Positions 49,950-62,619 of a DNA stretch of 64,000 bases are shown one piece after another (position 1 is the stretch's first letter; each line of letters opens with the position of its first letter). The DNA is from Bostrychus sinensis (taxonomy: Eukaryota > Chordata > Actinopteri > Gobiiformes > Eleotridae): assembly GCA_020698575.1 (NCBI GenBank), contig CM036242.1, positions 18,600,624-18,664,623 of the forward strand, given 5' to 3'. Made by a program: the position numbers and the translations under genes. The notes beneath the pieces were generated by a model. The model saw nothing but the letters and a program-made list of their open reading frames with translations, did no database searches and had not been told where the DNA came from.

Positions 49950-51340
49950 CATCACAGATTGATGTCTCTTTAAACCAGTGCCTGCCGAGGAGCTGACAAG
50001 GAAAATCAGCACTATTGACTTACTCTCTGCTTTATGTGTGTGTGTGTGTTATTGCAGCCATATCAAAGAGTACATGCACATCTACATATATGTTTTAGTA
50101 CACCTACAGATTGTCAATGTGCACACATGTGCCAATAAAATGAACATGAGTGTGTCAGCTTTAGACACACATGTACATCTGTTGTGTGTGTTTCCCCAGA
50201 CAACAGGCTAAATACCCTTGTCTTTGATGGGGTCCTTGGGTGTGGATACTGGCTAATGTTTCTAGTTATACACTCAGTGGAGCAGCTAAGGAGCCTGTCA
50301 GCTGTGCACCACCTATCCATCATTGCACACAGGCAGAACCAGTCTATTTAGATTTTGATGCAATGTAAATGATCCCTTACCAATTAATAATGAACCTTTA
50401 TAAATCAAGATGTAAACCCTATTAATCTCATACTACTATTTTTTTATTACCGTTTGATTTTGTACAGTAGTAGTTTATTGTAATTATCTAATATGCTGTC
50501 AGAATTAATGTTACATTCAAACTACATCTTTTCATAAAGTAATATCCTGTTGTATTAGTTGTGAATAGTTTTTGACAAGTGGACAACGTTCTGGTCTGGA
50601 CCAAGGATGGACCAAGGATCTAATGGTAAATAAACATAGGCATTCTATAGTGTTTGTTATGCTGCTTAAAATACAGGATTGGTTCTCTCTCTGAAGTTAA
50701 CTAAGTATCTATATCCAATGGAATCTTCTTTAAGAATCTACAGAGAACTAAAGACAATAACATGGATTTACTGCAGCAATACTGTAGTGCTATATTGCCA
50801 CAAATAAGAAAAAGTTAAATAGTTAGGAAAGTTTGCCTGACTTAATTTAAGCCTGAGCTGAGCATAATGCAAAGTAAGTGTTTGGACTGTGGAATGTGCT
50901 AAAACCCAAGGCAAAAATACCTTCCAGGCCACCATCACCAGAGGCACATCCCCATTGGCTGCCTCCGGGAGATTAAAGAGAATAATTGCCAGCTGATTGG
51001 CTGATTAATTTTTTATGCACCTTTGATGCACAGGGTGTTTGTGTTACCTTTATCAGCAGGCATATTAATGGGGGAGAATATGGCACATTTAAGTAGAATA
51101 AACCTCCTTACTTTTATACTTGATAGTGGAGCTGCTAGTCTTTATTTTAGCAAAGACAAACAAAGAATAAAATTTTCAGTGTTGACTTGTGCAATATTCA
51201 GACCTACTGAAAGATAGTCCAGACCTTTCATCTGAACTCTTCTTTTTTAGACATAATCTCTGGGTGGGTTCTTTAAAGTGCCCTTGGTGAATAAATGTGA
51301 GAGTGAATGGTCTGTGTATATCAGGGGGGCCAAACTATAA
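49950..51340. other. Plain intron, no gene recognised
   Basis: Mostly AT-rich intron with a short TG run at about 50036-50049. No exon, repeat family or regulatory cluster stands out, apart from unique sequence at 50900-51020 containing CTGATTGGCTGATTAATT. Confidence 0.45.
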
Positions 51341-51344
51341 CCTA

Positions 51345-51490
51345 AACTATAAATTGTTGGTGGGGAGCATTTTCCAAGGCAGAAAGGCCATACTAAGCCT
51401 TGCTCTTGTTTTTTCTCTCTACCCGCCTGTGCCACTTCTCAGATCTGACAACAATTCACGCAGACCCAGGAGATTGCGTAATACTGGAAT
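51345..51490. repeat. Diverged dispersed repeat, copy A
   Basis: This segment aligns at roughly 60 percent by eye with 51750-51897 in the same orientation. Shared landmarks are AAATTGTTGGT / AAATAGTGGTT, GAAAGGCCATACT / AAGAAGGCCGTACT, and TCTGACAACAATTCAC / CCCGACAACAATCAC, with GCGTAATA / GCATAAATA at the end. It is either an old local duplication or two fragments of one repeat family. Upstream, CAGGGGGGCCAAACTA resembles a hAT-type terminus. Confidence 0.45.
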
Positions 51491-51749
51491 GCTTTTAGCC
51501 TGTAAATAATATGCTGTGCTGTATTTGTGTGGATCGGGCATTGGGGAAAAAAACTTGAGAATAGTGGTAGGCGGTAGGCTATTAAGAGAATGGACCGACA
51601 TCCTGGCTTAAGCCTCCTCCCTCTACCTGCAGTGGAAAGTTCAATGTACAATGTCTTGTAAACATAAAAGTTCTGTACAAAGTCGTTTTTATACATCAAT
51701 AACCATAAGGTGCGTTGTTGTCCAAATTGGTTCTGCATTCAAGAAGTTG

Positions 51750-51897
51750 AAAAATAGTGGTTTGCAGGGTCAATTTTTCAAGTTAAGAAGGCCGTACTGA
51801 TCCTCAAACTTGAGTTTTCCCACTATCAGCCTACATAGTTCCTGGGCCCGACAACAATCACCCAGGAAATTCTAATCTATTGCATAAATATAATTTG
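51750..51897. repeat. Diverged dispersed repeat, copy B
   Basis: Partner of the segment at 51345-51490, with the same landmark order and about 400 bp between equivalent points. Confidence 0.45.
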
Positions 51898-51899
51898 TA

Positions 51900-52900
51900 C
51901 ACATTGCAGTCTTATCTCATTTCTACCAGGAGATAAGGTGTTTGAATAACCCAAAGTGGAATAAAAAAACTCCAGCCACAAATTCTGGCAGTGCCATGCC
52001 CAATGAAATGGAAAGAGTTGTGTCAGGAAGAGCATCTGGTGTAAAATCCTATAGCAAAGTATGTGAATTAGTTCCTGTGGCAACCCCTGAAAGAGAATGA
52101 GCAGACAAATGTTACCAGACAAATTTAAAAAAATATTCTTAAATCAGTCCTTTGCTTCTAATTTTAGTATCTGTAATTTCTCATGTTGTACCTCTTATTC
52201 TTAATTTAGCATAAATCCTTGTCTTCTAAATACTCTCGACATATAATTAATTGTGTGATGTGTTTTGGTGGAAGCCCCTCCAGAGCAGGTGTGCTACAGC
52301 TCTATGACAGTCACATGTTGATACTTCTGCCTGCTGACACTAATCTGTAGGTGTAGGTGACCTAGCTCCTCATTCCCAGTCTGCCTGAGCATGGAGGTGT
52401 GTTTGTATATGTGTGTCACAGCTGCAGTAAATGTCTCCTCTGCGGTTCCGCTCCGGAGGTCCAGGCACGGTGAGCTTCTCATGGTTGTCACTTTGAGGTG
52501 TGAGAGCAATCATTTCCTTGGACAACAGTCCCATCCTCATCTCTGCTTCCCGCTTTCTCGGATTAGTTCTTCTCACCAAAGAAAATTTGCATCTAAAATA
52601 TTTCCTGCTTATTTATTTTATTTTATTTTTTGTACTTTGTGTTTTTTTTTCTGCAATTGTATCCATCTTTTACTCCCCTGTCTTCTCTTTTGTATACTCC
52701 CATTTTCCTCTGGACACTGTAAAGCATTTTATAACAATTGTCAAAATGAGTAACAATTCTATTGTGGGCTGATTACGACAGGGTGCTTTACCCCCAGATC
52801 ACCAGAGCAATTAAAATCTGTAAATAAGGCTACCCATGATGCCTCAATCCAAACAATGGTGTCCCGTAGGAAGTGTTTGTTTGAAGGAGAACTGTGTGGA
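51900..52900. other. Plain intron, no gene recognised
   Basis: Ordinary intron with a pyrimidine-rich segment at about 52610-52710. Overlapping open frames here encode hydrophobic, Phe-rich strings typical of T-rich DNA and are not credible genes. Confidence 0.45.
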
Positions 52901-52919
52901 AGAGACTTTGTCTCCCTTT

Positions 52920-53180
52920 CACGGGCTCTCTCTCACTCTCTCATTAATTAGGAAGTGCTCCTTCAACCCGGCACGCCTGTGTCCATGGGCCGCTTTGAAC
53001 AATTGTTGTGACACATATTTCAGACACAAGATGAAGTTGTTTACATTTGTGTAAGACCTTGCATTACGCCACCACACTTTGTTTTGCAGCAAGGAAAACA
53101 TAATGCGGGCCTAATTGTCCCTGCAACAGCTATTAGCGGGAGAAAAGAGATGTCAGAATGAGCTGCACAGCAGCGGCCTT
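52920..53180. promoter_or_regulatory. Candidate enhancer block
   Basis: Unique sequence with TAATTA at 52945-52950 in CTCATTAATTAGG, GAACAATTGTTGTGACAC (a palindromic SOX-like pair AACAATTGTT) near 52998-53013, GGGCCTAATTGTCCC near 53107 and GCTATTAGCGGG. The AACAATTGTT palindrome could bind paired SOX proteins. Confidence 0.33.
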
Positions 53181-53199
53181 ACAGTTCCATCCAAATGAC

Positions 53200-54700
53200 C
53201 AACATAGATGCACTTAAAGTGTCTAGTGTGTTTAAGAATGACTGCAGTAACATTTTTATGTTCTTTATATAATATATAAAATAGTGAGTGTGGAAATTTG
53301 CATCTGATAGTAAAGGTCACTTTCCATCTGTGTCTTTACTTATTAACCAGATTGCTATATGAAGCGATATTGGGTGTTTGCAGCTTATTGTAGCACCGTA
53401 TGGATATTTAATATTGCCTTGCTGTTCCCTGAATCACACAGCACTTTGCAAAGAGATGCAGAAGCAGTGAATGTCTGCACTACTTTTTAGTGTTGCTTTT
53501 TATTTTGTAGAGACAAAAGGTTTCTTTGTAGTTTGTGGGAAGACATGTGGAACATGTCATGTATTTGGTGTCAGGATGTGCACGTACTGCTTCCGCAACC
53601 GCCCCCGCCTGGCTTCATAAATTACTCACGAGTGTAGTTTGGGCAGGTTGGAGCAACAGAACCCAACAGATAGAAGGAGGGACCGTGGGAGTGCTCCAGC
53701 TTAGTACAGCTCCAAGAGGATGCCAGGCTCTGTGGGCCTCACCAGAGGCTATATGCCTTACCAAGATCCTGTTTACAGTCAGCTGAACACGCTGCCAGCC
53801 ACTCATTTCCATAACGATGCCTGTGGCCCTCCATGGAAACTAATTTCTCTCTGTACCGGAGATACACCATGCTAGTTTAGCTCTCGCTTTGCATTCTCAG
53901 TCTTGTGCTTCAGTCTTTTGTCTTTTTCATCTTTCATTCACTTGTTCTTTTCTGTGTCCTTTCTATCAATCCTTGCTGTAAATTTCAATCAGTGAAAGGT
54001 GGTTGTACATTCGTATTATGTCAAAATAACAATCTAGTAAATATATCAACAAAGTGCAGTAAAGCAATGCACAAAACAAGAAACTATGTATTCTGTTGTG
54101 CAATTTTTACATGATTTGACAAAGATCTTTTTTGCCTCATTTGGATGTGTACATCAATGTACCATGTCCTTCCACTGAAGTGTCCCTGCTTGTGTCTCAC
54201 ACAAATCTCGGCATGAGGCTGCCAACTTTAGCTTTATTCCCTTGTTCTTTTCTGTCATATGTTTGTGCAGATTTTTTCTGCCTCAGCCACTTGTGTTGTT
54301 GCCGTGTTCCTGTGCCTGTACATCAGTGAGCATCTGCTCTTTCAACAAGGTCCCCATGGCCTCAAATGTCAGAGCGAGCAGCTGCCAGACAAGTGCATTG
54401 TACAGCAGGGTTGTTCTTTGCCTCCTCCCATCCCACTCCACTTCATGTCCTGTGATGTTAACCATGATTGAAAGTAAGTGGGCAGCAGTGACGGAGGAGA
54501 AATGAAGGAATAGGATTTGAATTTGGAGAAGCAGTTTTTCTGTTTTTAAGGACTGTGTGCTCAGTGGTTTTTGGGTCAGGGGCATTAGAGACATGCACCT
54601 TAGCCCTCTTGTGTGAAGAAGCATTACATTGGTGCTGGTATCATCGGACAAACTGTGTATAACTCTGTGTAGGCTTACCTTATTTATTGCATACTGTTAT
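53200..54700. other. Plain intron, no gene recognised
   Basis: AT-rich intron without classifiable repeats. A minus-strand frame at 54283-54651 and plus-strand frames near 54132-54505 have no recognisable domain or splice context. Confidence 0.45.
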
Positions 54701-54703
54701 AAC

Positions 54704-54708
<5 letters not shown>

Positions 54709-54795
<87 letters not shown>
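54709..54795. repeat. Long (TA)n microsatellite
   Basis: About 38 uninterrupted TA units followed by TATATGTATATATATG. It generates a spurious Tyr-Ile-repeat open frame. It is probably length-variable and prone to assembly error. Confidence 0.95.
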
Positions 54796-54897
54796 GCATT
54801 TTAAAGAACATATTTATAGCCATGATGCATCAAAGCCATGCTCTTGTAAATCTTGCCTTGTTGTTCAGTTGTGTGTGTGTGCAAGCCATTTAACGGG

Positions 54898-55060
54898 ATG
54901 GACAGTGAAGCAGAAGAGATGGAGGGTGAGGAGACATTCAGGTTTCCCCCAGGAGCAGGCCGGGGGGCAGAGGGCCAGGGGTTGGCCCGCCAGCTACCCC
55001 CCAGCACACACTCCACTCCTCTGCTACACAGACACTGCTATTGATTTGACCACAGGTTAG
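54898..55060 (+). other. Short ORF with good start context, doubtful exon
   Basis: An ATG at 54898 in an ACGGGATGG context opens 48 codons to TGA at 55042-55044. The peptide starts M-D-S-E-A-E-E-M-E-G-E-E-T-F-R-F-P-P, acidic and then Pro/Gly-rich, in GC-rich DNA right after the (TA)n. CAG|GTTAGC at about 55059 and G|GTGAGG at 54926 are donor-like, but the stop precedes the first. No family is recognised; chance is more likely. Confidence 0.12.
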
Positions 55061-56437
55061 CTGCTCTGCTAAGTACTGCTCTTTTCACCTCCCTCTGCCT
55101 GACAAAGATTGGACAATGGCTCCACTTGATGTCAGGTGATGCTTCCTTGGCACACAAGCCCAACCCATACCTTTTCAATGTGCTATAAAGTATATATGAG
55201 CCATCAGGGGGCACTGTTAGACTCACTCTTGCCCTAAAAAGAACTCTGGCTGAAGCTGGAAAAGCATTCCATTGTCTTCTCCTGAGGTTGCAGGAAGCCA
55301 AAAAATTGGCACTTGTTCAGAAGTGCGGCATCCACAAGCTGTGAGAAAAGCAACTTAAAGTGTCAGTCAGTTCTTCACTGTAATTTCACTGGTCTGGAGT
55401 GTTCAGTGTTATTTTAGCCTAAAGTAGGTTGAACTTGTGCCTGTACTTTTCTCTATTTGATCCACCTGTGTAGTGAAGTGTAAAAGTTTGAACCTGACAG
55501 ATGTAAATGAGAGCTGAGGCAACTCTTGATCAGAATAAGACAGTTGATCTTATTTGATCGTAAGTCATTTAGTAGTATCTCTGGGTTGGCTGACAGTTGG
55601 ATGAATCAAGTCTTCAAAACGCCTCATTCTGACACATTAACATGAGCTGAGCTTCCGACTGGCGGCTCAGGATTCAGTGCTGTCACAGGTGGCAGATGAG
55701 ATGAAGCTACTATGCTGCTCTGCTTGTTTCGTAACATAACCCAAGTCATGTTGAGACGAAATTGGCACCTGCTTGACATCTATTAAAAAGCTGTTTCATA
55801 GATATAAAAGAGGGTTTGCTGTAACTTGTCTTGTATTTTTAATTAAAACAAGCCACTGTGAGTCATCGCCATCCTTTTCATGTGTCCGAAGCCAGAACAG
55901 GTGTGAAGGTAGAACAATGAACAGGCACTGGGGCGTGGGTGTAATACAACTTCCCACGCTTCAACTGCATGCCACGAAGCCTTTTAAACTATGCTGAAAC
56001 ACACTTTATGATTGTTAATTAGAAATCTGCTCTGTAGAACACCATAACACGAGTCATCTTCTTGTTTGTCGCTCCCACATAGTTACATGTTATTTGTCAT
56101 GGCCGAGTGCCAGGCTTGTTATTATATGTTTAACTAGTTTGCTTTCAGATGGAGAATGGACACTATTACTAGTAACATATGCAGGAATACCAATGTTGTT
56201 GTTGTACGTGTTTAGATCCGGTTTCATCAAAGGCATTATTCAATATTTAAATTTGTGCACTACAAGCAGTCATTAACAGTATCAATATCTGTTTCTTTAA
56301 AAACAAAATGTACTTTAAATTGTAAATACACAAGGTCAAAGGATTTTACAGCTTAGAGATAATGTGTACTTTTGTGGCCTTGGTAATTGACAAAACATTG
56401 TCACTTTCATTGTTATGAATTATAATATATAATATTT

Positions 56438-56785
56438 GGAGCGATGTGCAGTGGGTTAAGCATTCGCCCAGCAACCGGAGGGTAGCCGGTTCGAATCCCA
56501 TCTGAAGCGCATACTGTCGTTGTGTCCCTGGGCAAGACACTTCACCCACCTTGCCTGTGTGAATGTGTTAGTATGGCTGTGTTTGGTGGTGGTCGGAGGG
56601 GCCGTTGGCACAGATTGGCAGCCACGCTTCCGTCAGTCTGCCCCAGGGCAGCTGTGGCTACAGAAGTAGTTCACCACCACCAAGTGTGACTGAGGAGTGA
56701 ATGAATAATAGATCAAAAATTGTAACGCGACTTTGAGTTGTGTGAAAAGCGCTATATAAAATTGATGTATTATTATTATTATAAT
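56438..56785 (+). mobile_element. Full-length tRNA-derived SINE with L2-type tail
   Basis: The head holds an A-box-like GTGGGTTAAGCATTCGCC and a perfect B box GGTTCGAATCC (56489-56499). The body has the fish-SINE landmarks CCTGGGCAAGACACTTCACC (near 56526), CAGCTGTGGCTACAG (56649) and TTCACCACCACCAAGTGTGA. The 3' end has ACTTTGAGTTGTGTGAAAAGCGCTATATAAA, then a (ATT)n tail, the L2/UnaL2-type sequence that lets LINE machinery mobilise the SINE. Well preserved, so fairly young for this window. Target duplications were not certain. Confidence 0.85.
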
Positions 56786-56789
56786 TGTA

Positions 56790-59700
56790 TGACTACTGAT
56801 CATATGATCATCTACCTATATCATAACCGTGCCTTTTTTACCTGCATTTTTTCAGTAGTTGGTAGCGCTTGATATTCTTTGTGTTGGTTGAAACTGAATG
56901 CAGCAAGTACAAAGAACAGGTGGATAATGACTAACCACAGAAACATACTGGACATTTCTGGAATAGTGTGTTTATGTTATGTCATGCATATTTAAGTGTT
57001 TAGCACAGAAATTGATTGATTGATTAATGGGGGTATAATGAAGTGTTTCCAGCTATATAATTAAATATTTATAACCCATTCAATTTGCACGCAAAGAAAT
57101 CTTGTGTGTCACCACCCGGATTTTAAGCGCTCATTTCGCCGTTTACTTACCTTGGACATGAGTGAGAAGGACAGGGACTAATTGCAGACACAAATGTTCC
57201 TGACTGTGCACTTTGCATTTGTCTGGGCCTGGCCCAGGTCCTGTTCATCTCAACCTCTGTTGGCAGTCACACCACACGCTATGCTCTGATTTAACCAGAG
57301 GCAAAGGCCCCTCAAACCCCCACTTTCTCTCATCAAACATTCATAAAGGCAAGCTTCTCAATGATTTTCTGTCTCTTCCCGTATTCACAGTTTGTTGTCC
57401 TCACCCTCCCTGTGTCCTGCCAGTCAGACAACGGAAGTCAGGCGGAATCACAGCTGAGGTGACTTCTGGCTTTAGAGTGAATAGTAGCGCCTGTGTGTTT
57501 ATGGAATGTGGGTTTGCACTCTTAAATGTATTTGGACAGAAAATTGGGTGGGACATGGGGAGTTCTGCCACATAGATAGTAGCATGTAAATGTTAAGTAA
57601 AAATGTTGGGAGAAGCTACAAGAGAGATGTGTTCAGTTCTCTTTCCCTCATGCACTCTTTGTCCTCCACTTCCAACTCCTGAGCCCTCCTGTATATCTGG
57701 ATCTGGGACTAGCTCACTCAGAGCCCCAGTCAGCAGGCCCGGGGCATGCCATCTGTACCCCTCCAACTTCCTCTGTGTGTGCTTACCTCTTTATTTATGT
57801 CTATTATGTGCTCAGAACGAGAGTGTGTGTGCTAACCCAAAACACCATGCCTCAGCCTGTTAGTCTTGCTACTTACCAGGCTTAGCCAGATGAGGGCCAC
57901 TCAGCTCAGATCTAATTCCTTCTACTCTGGCAGCACTCTGCTTCTGGCTTCTTTCGCCTCTCAAGTGTGCATGTGTGACCTTGGCTGACATGGGAGAGGG
58001 TTAAACTGTGGACTCACAGATATGGCCACAGCGATTGAATAGTAAGCTAGTTTTTGGATCAGAGCTTTTGCGGAGCCATCTGGGCCTCTCTGCTGCTCAG
58101 GAATAGGTTATCCCCTCTTTTTCCCACAGCTGACCCTGGATCAACAGCGGCAGCAGAGAATTGACTGGGAAGCTTTCTCAGTGGGATAGGTGGTGTAGAG
58201 AAGGGATATTTGCACAGACGCAATAATGAAAAGACTTCTGTCTTAACCCTTAATTTGTAACTGCTGACGGCAATAGTTTTGAATATTTTTCTCTGTGCAA
58301 CACCTGTGTCACCTCTTACCTTGATCTTTAGGTGGTGTCCTTTATTTTATTGTGATGCCAGTGCAGATAAAATGTGGTCTTTAAAACAAATTGGGATGTG
58401 CAGGTGTTACAGTTATGACATCAATCTCTCATATTGGCAATACAAACACAGCACTATTAAGTACCTGTTCAACAACAAACAGATTTTTTTCCAAGACAAA
58501 GAACAACTTTTAATGATTGATTTACACACCCACACAAACAGAGATGAAGTAGTTTAACAGGCTGGTACAAACTGTATGTAGTGTACACAGTGGTAGAGTG
58601 TGTTCCTGGCTGACTTTATACTCTGCATCCTGTTCAGCGTGCTGCCTCAGGGCCTAGCCTGACTGCTCCTCCAAACAAATTGCTGCCTGTTCACAGCATT
58701 TTAAATACCCAGGCCCTTTAATTACACTATTTACTTAATAGGGTGAAACAAAACTCATGTTCACGCAGCAGGAGCAGCAGGTGATGCAGAAGTTCAAACA
58801 CCTGGCGGAAAGCACTTCTCTGGCATGAGCACACAGCAAGTATGCATGAGTGCATGTGCAATCACATACTTGTGTCTTACCAACACAAAGCCCATTTGCA
58901 CCCTTCTATAAACTTCAGTCAGCATGGGATTTTTTCTTGTTTACTTGCTGGAAATTTTGCATCTAGAACATTGCAACTTATTACATTCTTCACAGATGAG
59001 TTGATACTGTACTGTAAATATTCTGAGTAATGTTAGTTTGTTTCGCTGACATATTCAATCCTAACCCAAAACAACAACAAAAACATACTGTCAAATAATC
59101 AAACACACTTTTACTTACTTACTATTAAGCTTTTAGTGAGTGACTTGTCTGGTGCATACTGCCCTATTTCTTTATTTGATTTATTTACCTATAGGAATGC
59201 ATTTACTGTGCTGCCGGGTCATATATATAATAATAATTTTAAAACCTGTCCACTTTATGTTTGTAGTTTGAGAACTATTTCAGCCTGCAGACTGTTGTAT
59301 ATCTGTGCCTGTGCCTATCTGTGGTACAGTCATACAGTACTTGTTACATACATAGTTATGTCTAGCAGGTTTCCATGTTCAATATTTCATTTCAAAGGAC
59401 TTTTTAAAATTTGCAGACTACTCGCTAAACAGGTTACTAAACTCATTCTTGATACCTAATATCTGTTGCGCAACAGATAACTTTTACACAAAGTGTTCAA
59501 ACATAACACCCCATCCCCTGCAGGAAGATGACCTGTAACCAGCCAACAGAAGTTACAGTAGACTATAATTAGCCTCTCTGGTCTGACCCTGCCATTGTCA
59601 CCTAAAGACAGGTTGGAACTATGCCCATATTGGATCGACCTTGTCATGTGACTGGCGTCAGGTGTCGCCTGATGGGCCTGGCTGTACTTTATAGCTGTCG

Positions 59701-60790
59701 AAGCAAGGCTCATCCATCATGTGCATTATTGTACCATTCAGATGACGTCCATAAGGCGCTGATGATTGGCCAGGAGGGAGGAAAAAAGATTGTTTTACAA
59801 TAGCACTCAGAACAACAAGTTTTCACAGCAGTGGCCTGCCATTTTTCTGGTAAACCAAGAGTTAGTGCTCCCAGTGCTACAGTAACCCTCTTCCTGATTC
59901 TCTTACAGCAGATTTACAGCCTTAAAACTCTCATTGCTCCATTTTCTCTCCAGGACTTTAGAAATAAACAGTGTCACCAATCAAAACTTTAGCATAACTT
60001 TAAAAGCAACTAATTATCCCTGCCTTATTCTGTATATAAAATTGCTACACTACAGTATTTAACCATATGTAATCAATTTAGGATGACGCTTGTCAAAATG
60101 TACACTGTCAAATCTTGTTTTACTTCTTCCAGCCAGGTGCTTCAGTGAGCTAGCTGCAACCTGTCACAGAGTGCTAGAGGGCCAAGAACCTCAGACACCT
60201 AAACTGCTCTCAGCCTGAAGCTCACACACAAATTGTAACTGCTTCTCTTTGATTCCTTTCTCTCTCTCTTTCTCAAGCATACACACTGTTACACAGGGCC
60301 AGAGCCGTAGGGCGGGATATGTCTGTGCAGCCCACTGTTGGAAGAGTAAGAGTGGCCAGAAGGGCTCTATCTGTTTGTCCTTTTCCTGCCTTTTTTATTA
60401 GAACCTGATTGCATTTAAACAATAGTTGTCTAGTTGTAAATTTTGCGTCTGTGTTGACATTAACCCACATTCCATCCATTGCCTGAGGTAGAGAAGGAGC
60501 AGACCAGGGTGTTGGGCAATTTGTTACGCTGTTAAGTACCTAACGGACGTCCACCTGGATTTTTGACAGCAGTAGCTATAGTTCAGGGCCACAGCTCCTT
60601 TGCACTTCCAGACTGCAGTAGTGTTTTATTGCCTCCAATTATGAGGCCTATTTAGAAGCAACCTACCTTTGTGTGTTTTTCGGTTACACCTGGCCCGCCT
60701 ACACAAGGAGACACACTTAGCCACATCAAACCTTCAGGCAGGTATGACAAAGCCTCTACATCTGCTTACAGCTACACTAACTTTAGAGCG
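56790..60790. other. Plain intron, no gene recognised
   Basis: Ordinary intron with a TTGATTGATTGATTAAT run near 57012 and pyrimidine-rich patches. Short frames such as 57213-57575 and 58279-58557 show no family signature or splice context. No repeat family was identified. Confidence 0.45.
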
Positions 60791-60799
60791 CAGTATATA

Positions 60800-61095
60800 G
60801 AACCACTTAGTCATTGCCGCATTTCCAACTGGCTGTAAATGCCATAATGGGCCTTATTTGTTTCATGTGGTTTAATGAGGAGCCAGACTGCAGCTGGCTG
60901 AAGGGAGACCTCACAGTGTTTGAGGAGGTCCCTACACCACCCAGAGGTACCTGGGCTGGATCATTGTTTCCAGCAGCAGACGCGTGGTGGCACGTGGGGG
61001 GAGTGTTAAAAGTCCTACGCAGCGCCCATCTCATCTCCTACCCCTTTCATAATAATGCATTTTCTTGTGGTTTCCAGAACCATTAATTAAATGTA
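60800..61095. promoter_or_regulatory. Candidate enhancer block
   Basis: Unique sequence with GCCATAATGGGCCTTATTTG near 60841-60860, GGTTTAATGAGG near 60870, ATAATGCATTTTC near 61051 and TAATTA at 61084-61089. The 90-codon open frame crossing it (60814-61086) lacks a recognisable domain, and I read it as chance. Confidence 0.3.
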
Positions 61096-61099
61096 GAAA

Positions 61100-62600
61100 A
61101 AAAAGAGTGCATCAGATGTTAGTTTTATTAGCCAAGGCTCCTTAGAGGGAATCAAAATGAAAGGAACATATGTCATGCATTTGAAGTCCACCCCCCTTCT
61201 CTGTTTCTCTTTCCACAATTGCCCACCTCACACACTTACAAAGTGTACAGTCAGCAGCTGTCTGCAGACACAATAGCGTTTGATTGATCCTGAGAAAACG
61301 ACTACTACACGGCCCTACCCACGCGTTCTGGTTGGCCCACATTCTGCACCACTTTAAATTTATCGCTCAATGTGGAAATGATCGAGATAATGGTAGCTGG
61401 GGGCTAATAGGCACAGATCTGAGGTGCTGTTTAGTTTTAGAGAGGACGACAACCCCAAGTGTTCACAGAGTTTCTGTGTTGAAATCCAAAGTATTACACC
61501 TCATATATTATAATATATAATATATAGTAGCTATATATAATATTGAAGTTTTATTATTTACCATACGACACAATGTCTTCTTTTTGCTTCAGCTTTTCAT
61601 CTTACGGGGTTGCCAGAGCAAATCATCTGCCTCCTAGTGTGCAGTGATTTGCATATTGATTTAGCATAGGTTTATCCAGGTTTGGGACCAAAGAGTACAC
61701 TGCCTTGTGATCGCTTGTGGCTGTACTACACAATGTGACAGTATCAAAAGATAAATTCAACACATATTCTACAAACTGATTACTGTATAACAGTATGATA
61801 CACATGCTCTCTATCGCTTGTTCCTCACAGCATTTTAAAGGATAACACAATTAGTCGGTGCTCACCTCAACTTGGGACGTGTGCTTGCCTTACCTTGAGG
61901 GCCATGCTGATTTATGAGACACATGCTTGTTATTTCATGACTTGTTTGATTGCATTCTCAGCTATTGGGGACACTCAAGTTGCCAAGACCATAAAGATTC
62001 ACACCTGCACTGAGTTGCTAGAGAGTCACATGAAGCAAAGGCAAAGCAATGCGGAAGCAGGTGATCGGAGGTATTTTGTTTGGCTTGATTAACACAGACA
62101 TATAATACATTATTAAGCTGACACTGATAAGTGATTTATGTTTCATGTAATTGCACATCAATGTTATTCTTTAGTTTGAACATTGGGTTTGGCGCATATT
62201 TTGTTAATGATTCAGATGCTATTATGCAAAGTTGGTTTGTACTTTGTCTAAACTGCTCTTTGGTTTTGTTTAGACCGCAGGCCTTAATATTCAGTTGTTG
62301 TGCTCAGATATAATGAAGTTAAGTTAATTAAAGTTGTTTAGGAATAACTTAAGTATGAGTTACATTACATACTATAAAACAGATTTGGAGTACAACAAAA
62401 ATCTAATTTTTGGACCCCACCCTGGCCAAAAGATGATGTCCTGTGTGGGCAGGTCCATGCTGTCCAGTCCCCTTGTGGTTACAAATGACCTCCTGTAGCA
62501 ATAATGCAATAAGTGTTTTCTCTTATCTGCATTGTCGGGATTCTTTTTCACTTGGCCTGACACAATTGTGCATTTATCAGTGTAATTGCATGAGTCGGAA
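61100..62600. other. Plain AT-rich intron, no gene recognised
   Basis: Contains an AT-rich patch of ATATTATAATATATAATATATAG type at 61503-61545. No exons, RNA genes or repeat families were recognised. Confidence 0.45.
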
Positions 62601-62619
62601 GCACTGATGTTGTCTATTA

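Noticed and set aside
54629..55060. 143-codon open frame
   Set aside because: Its centre is Tyr-Ile repeats translated from the (TA)n array, and the remainder has no family signature.
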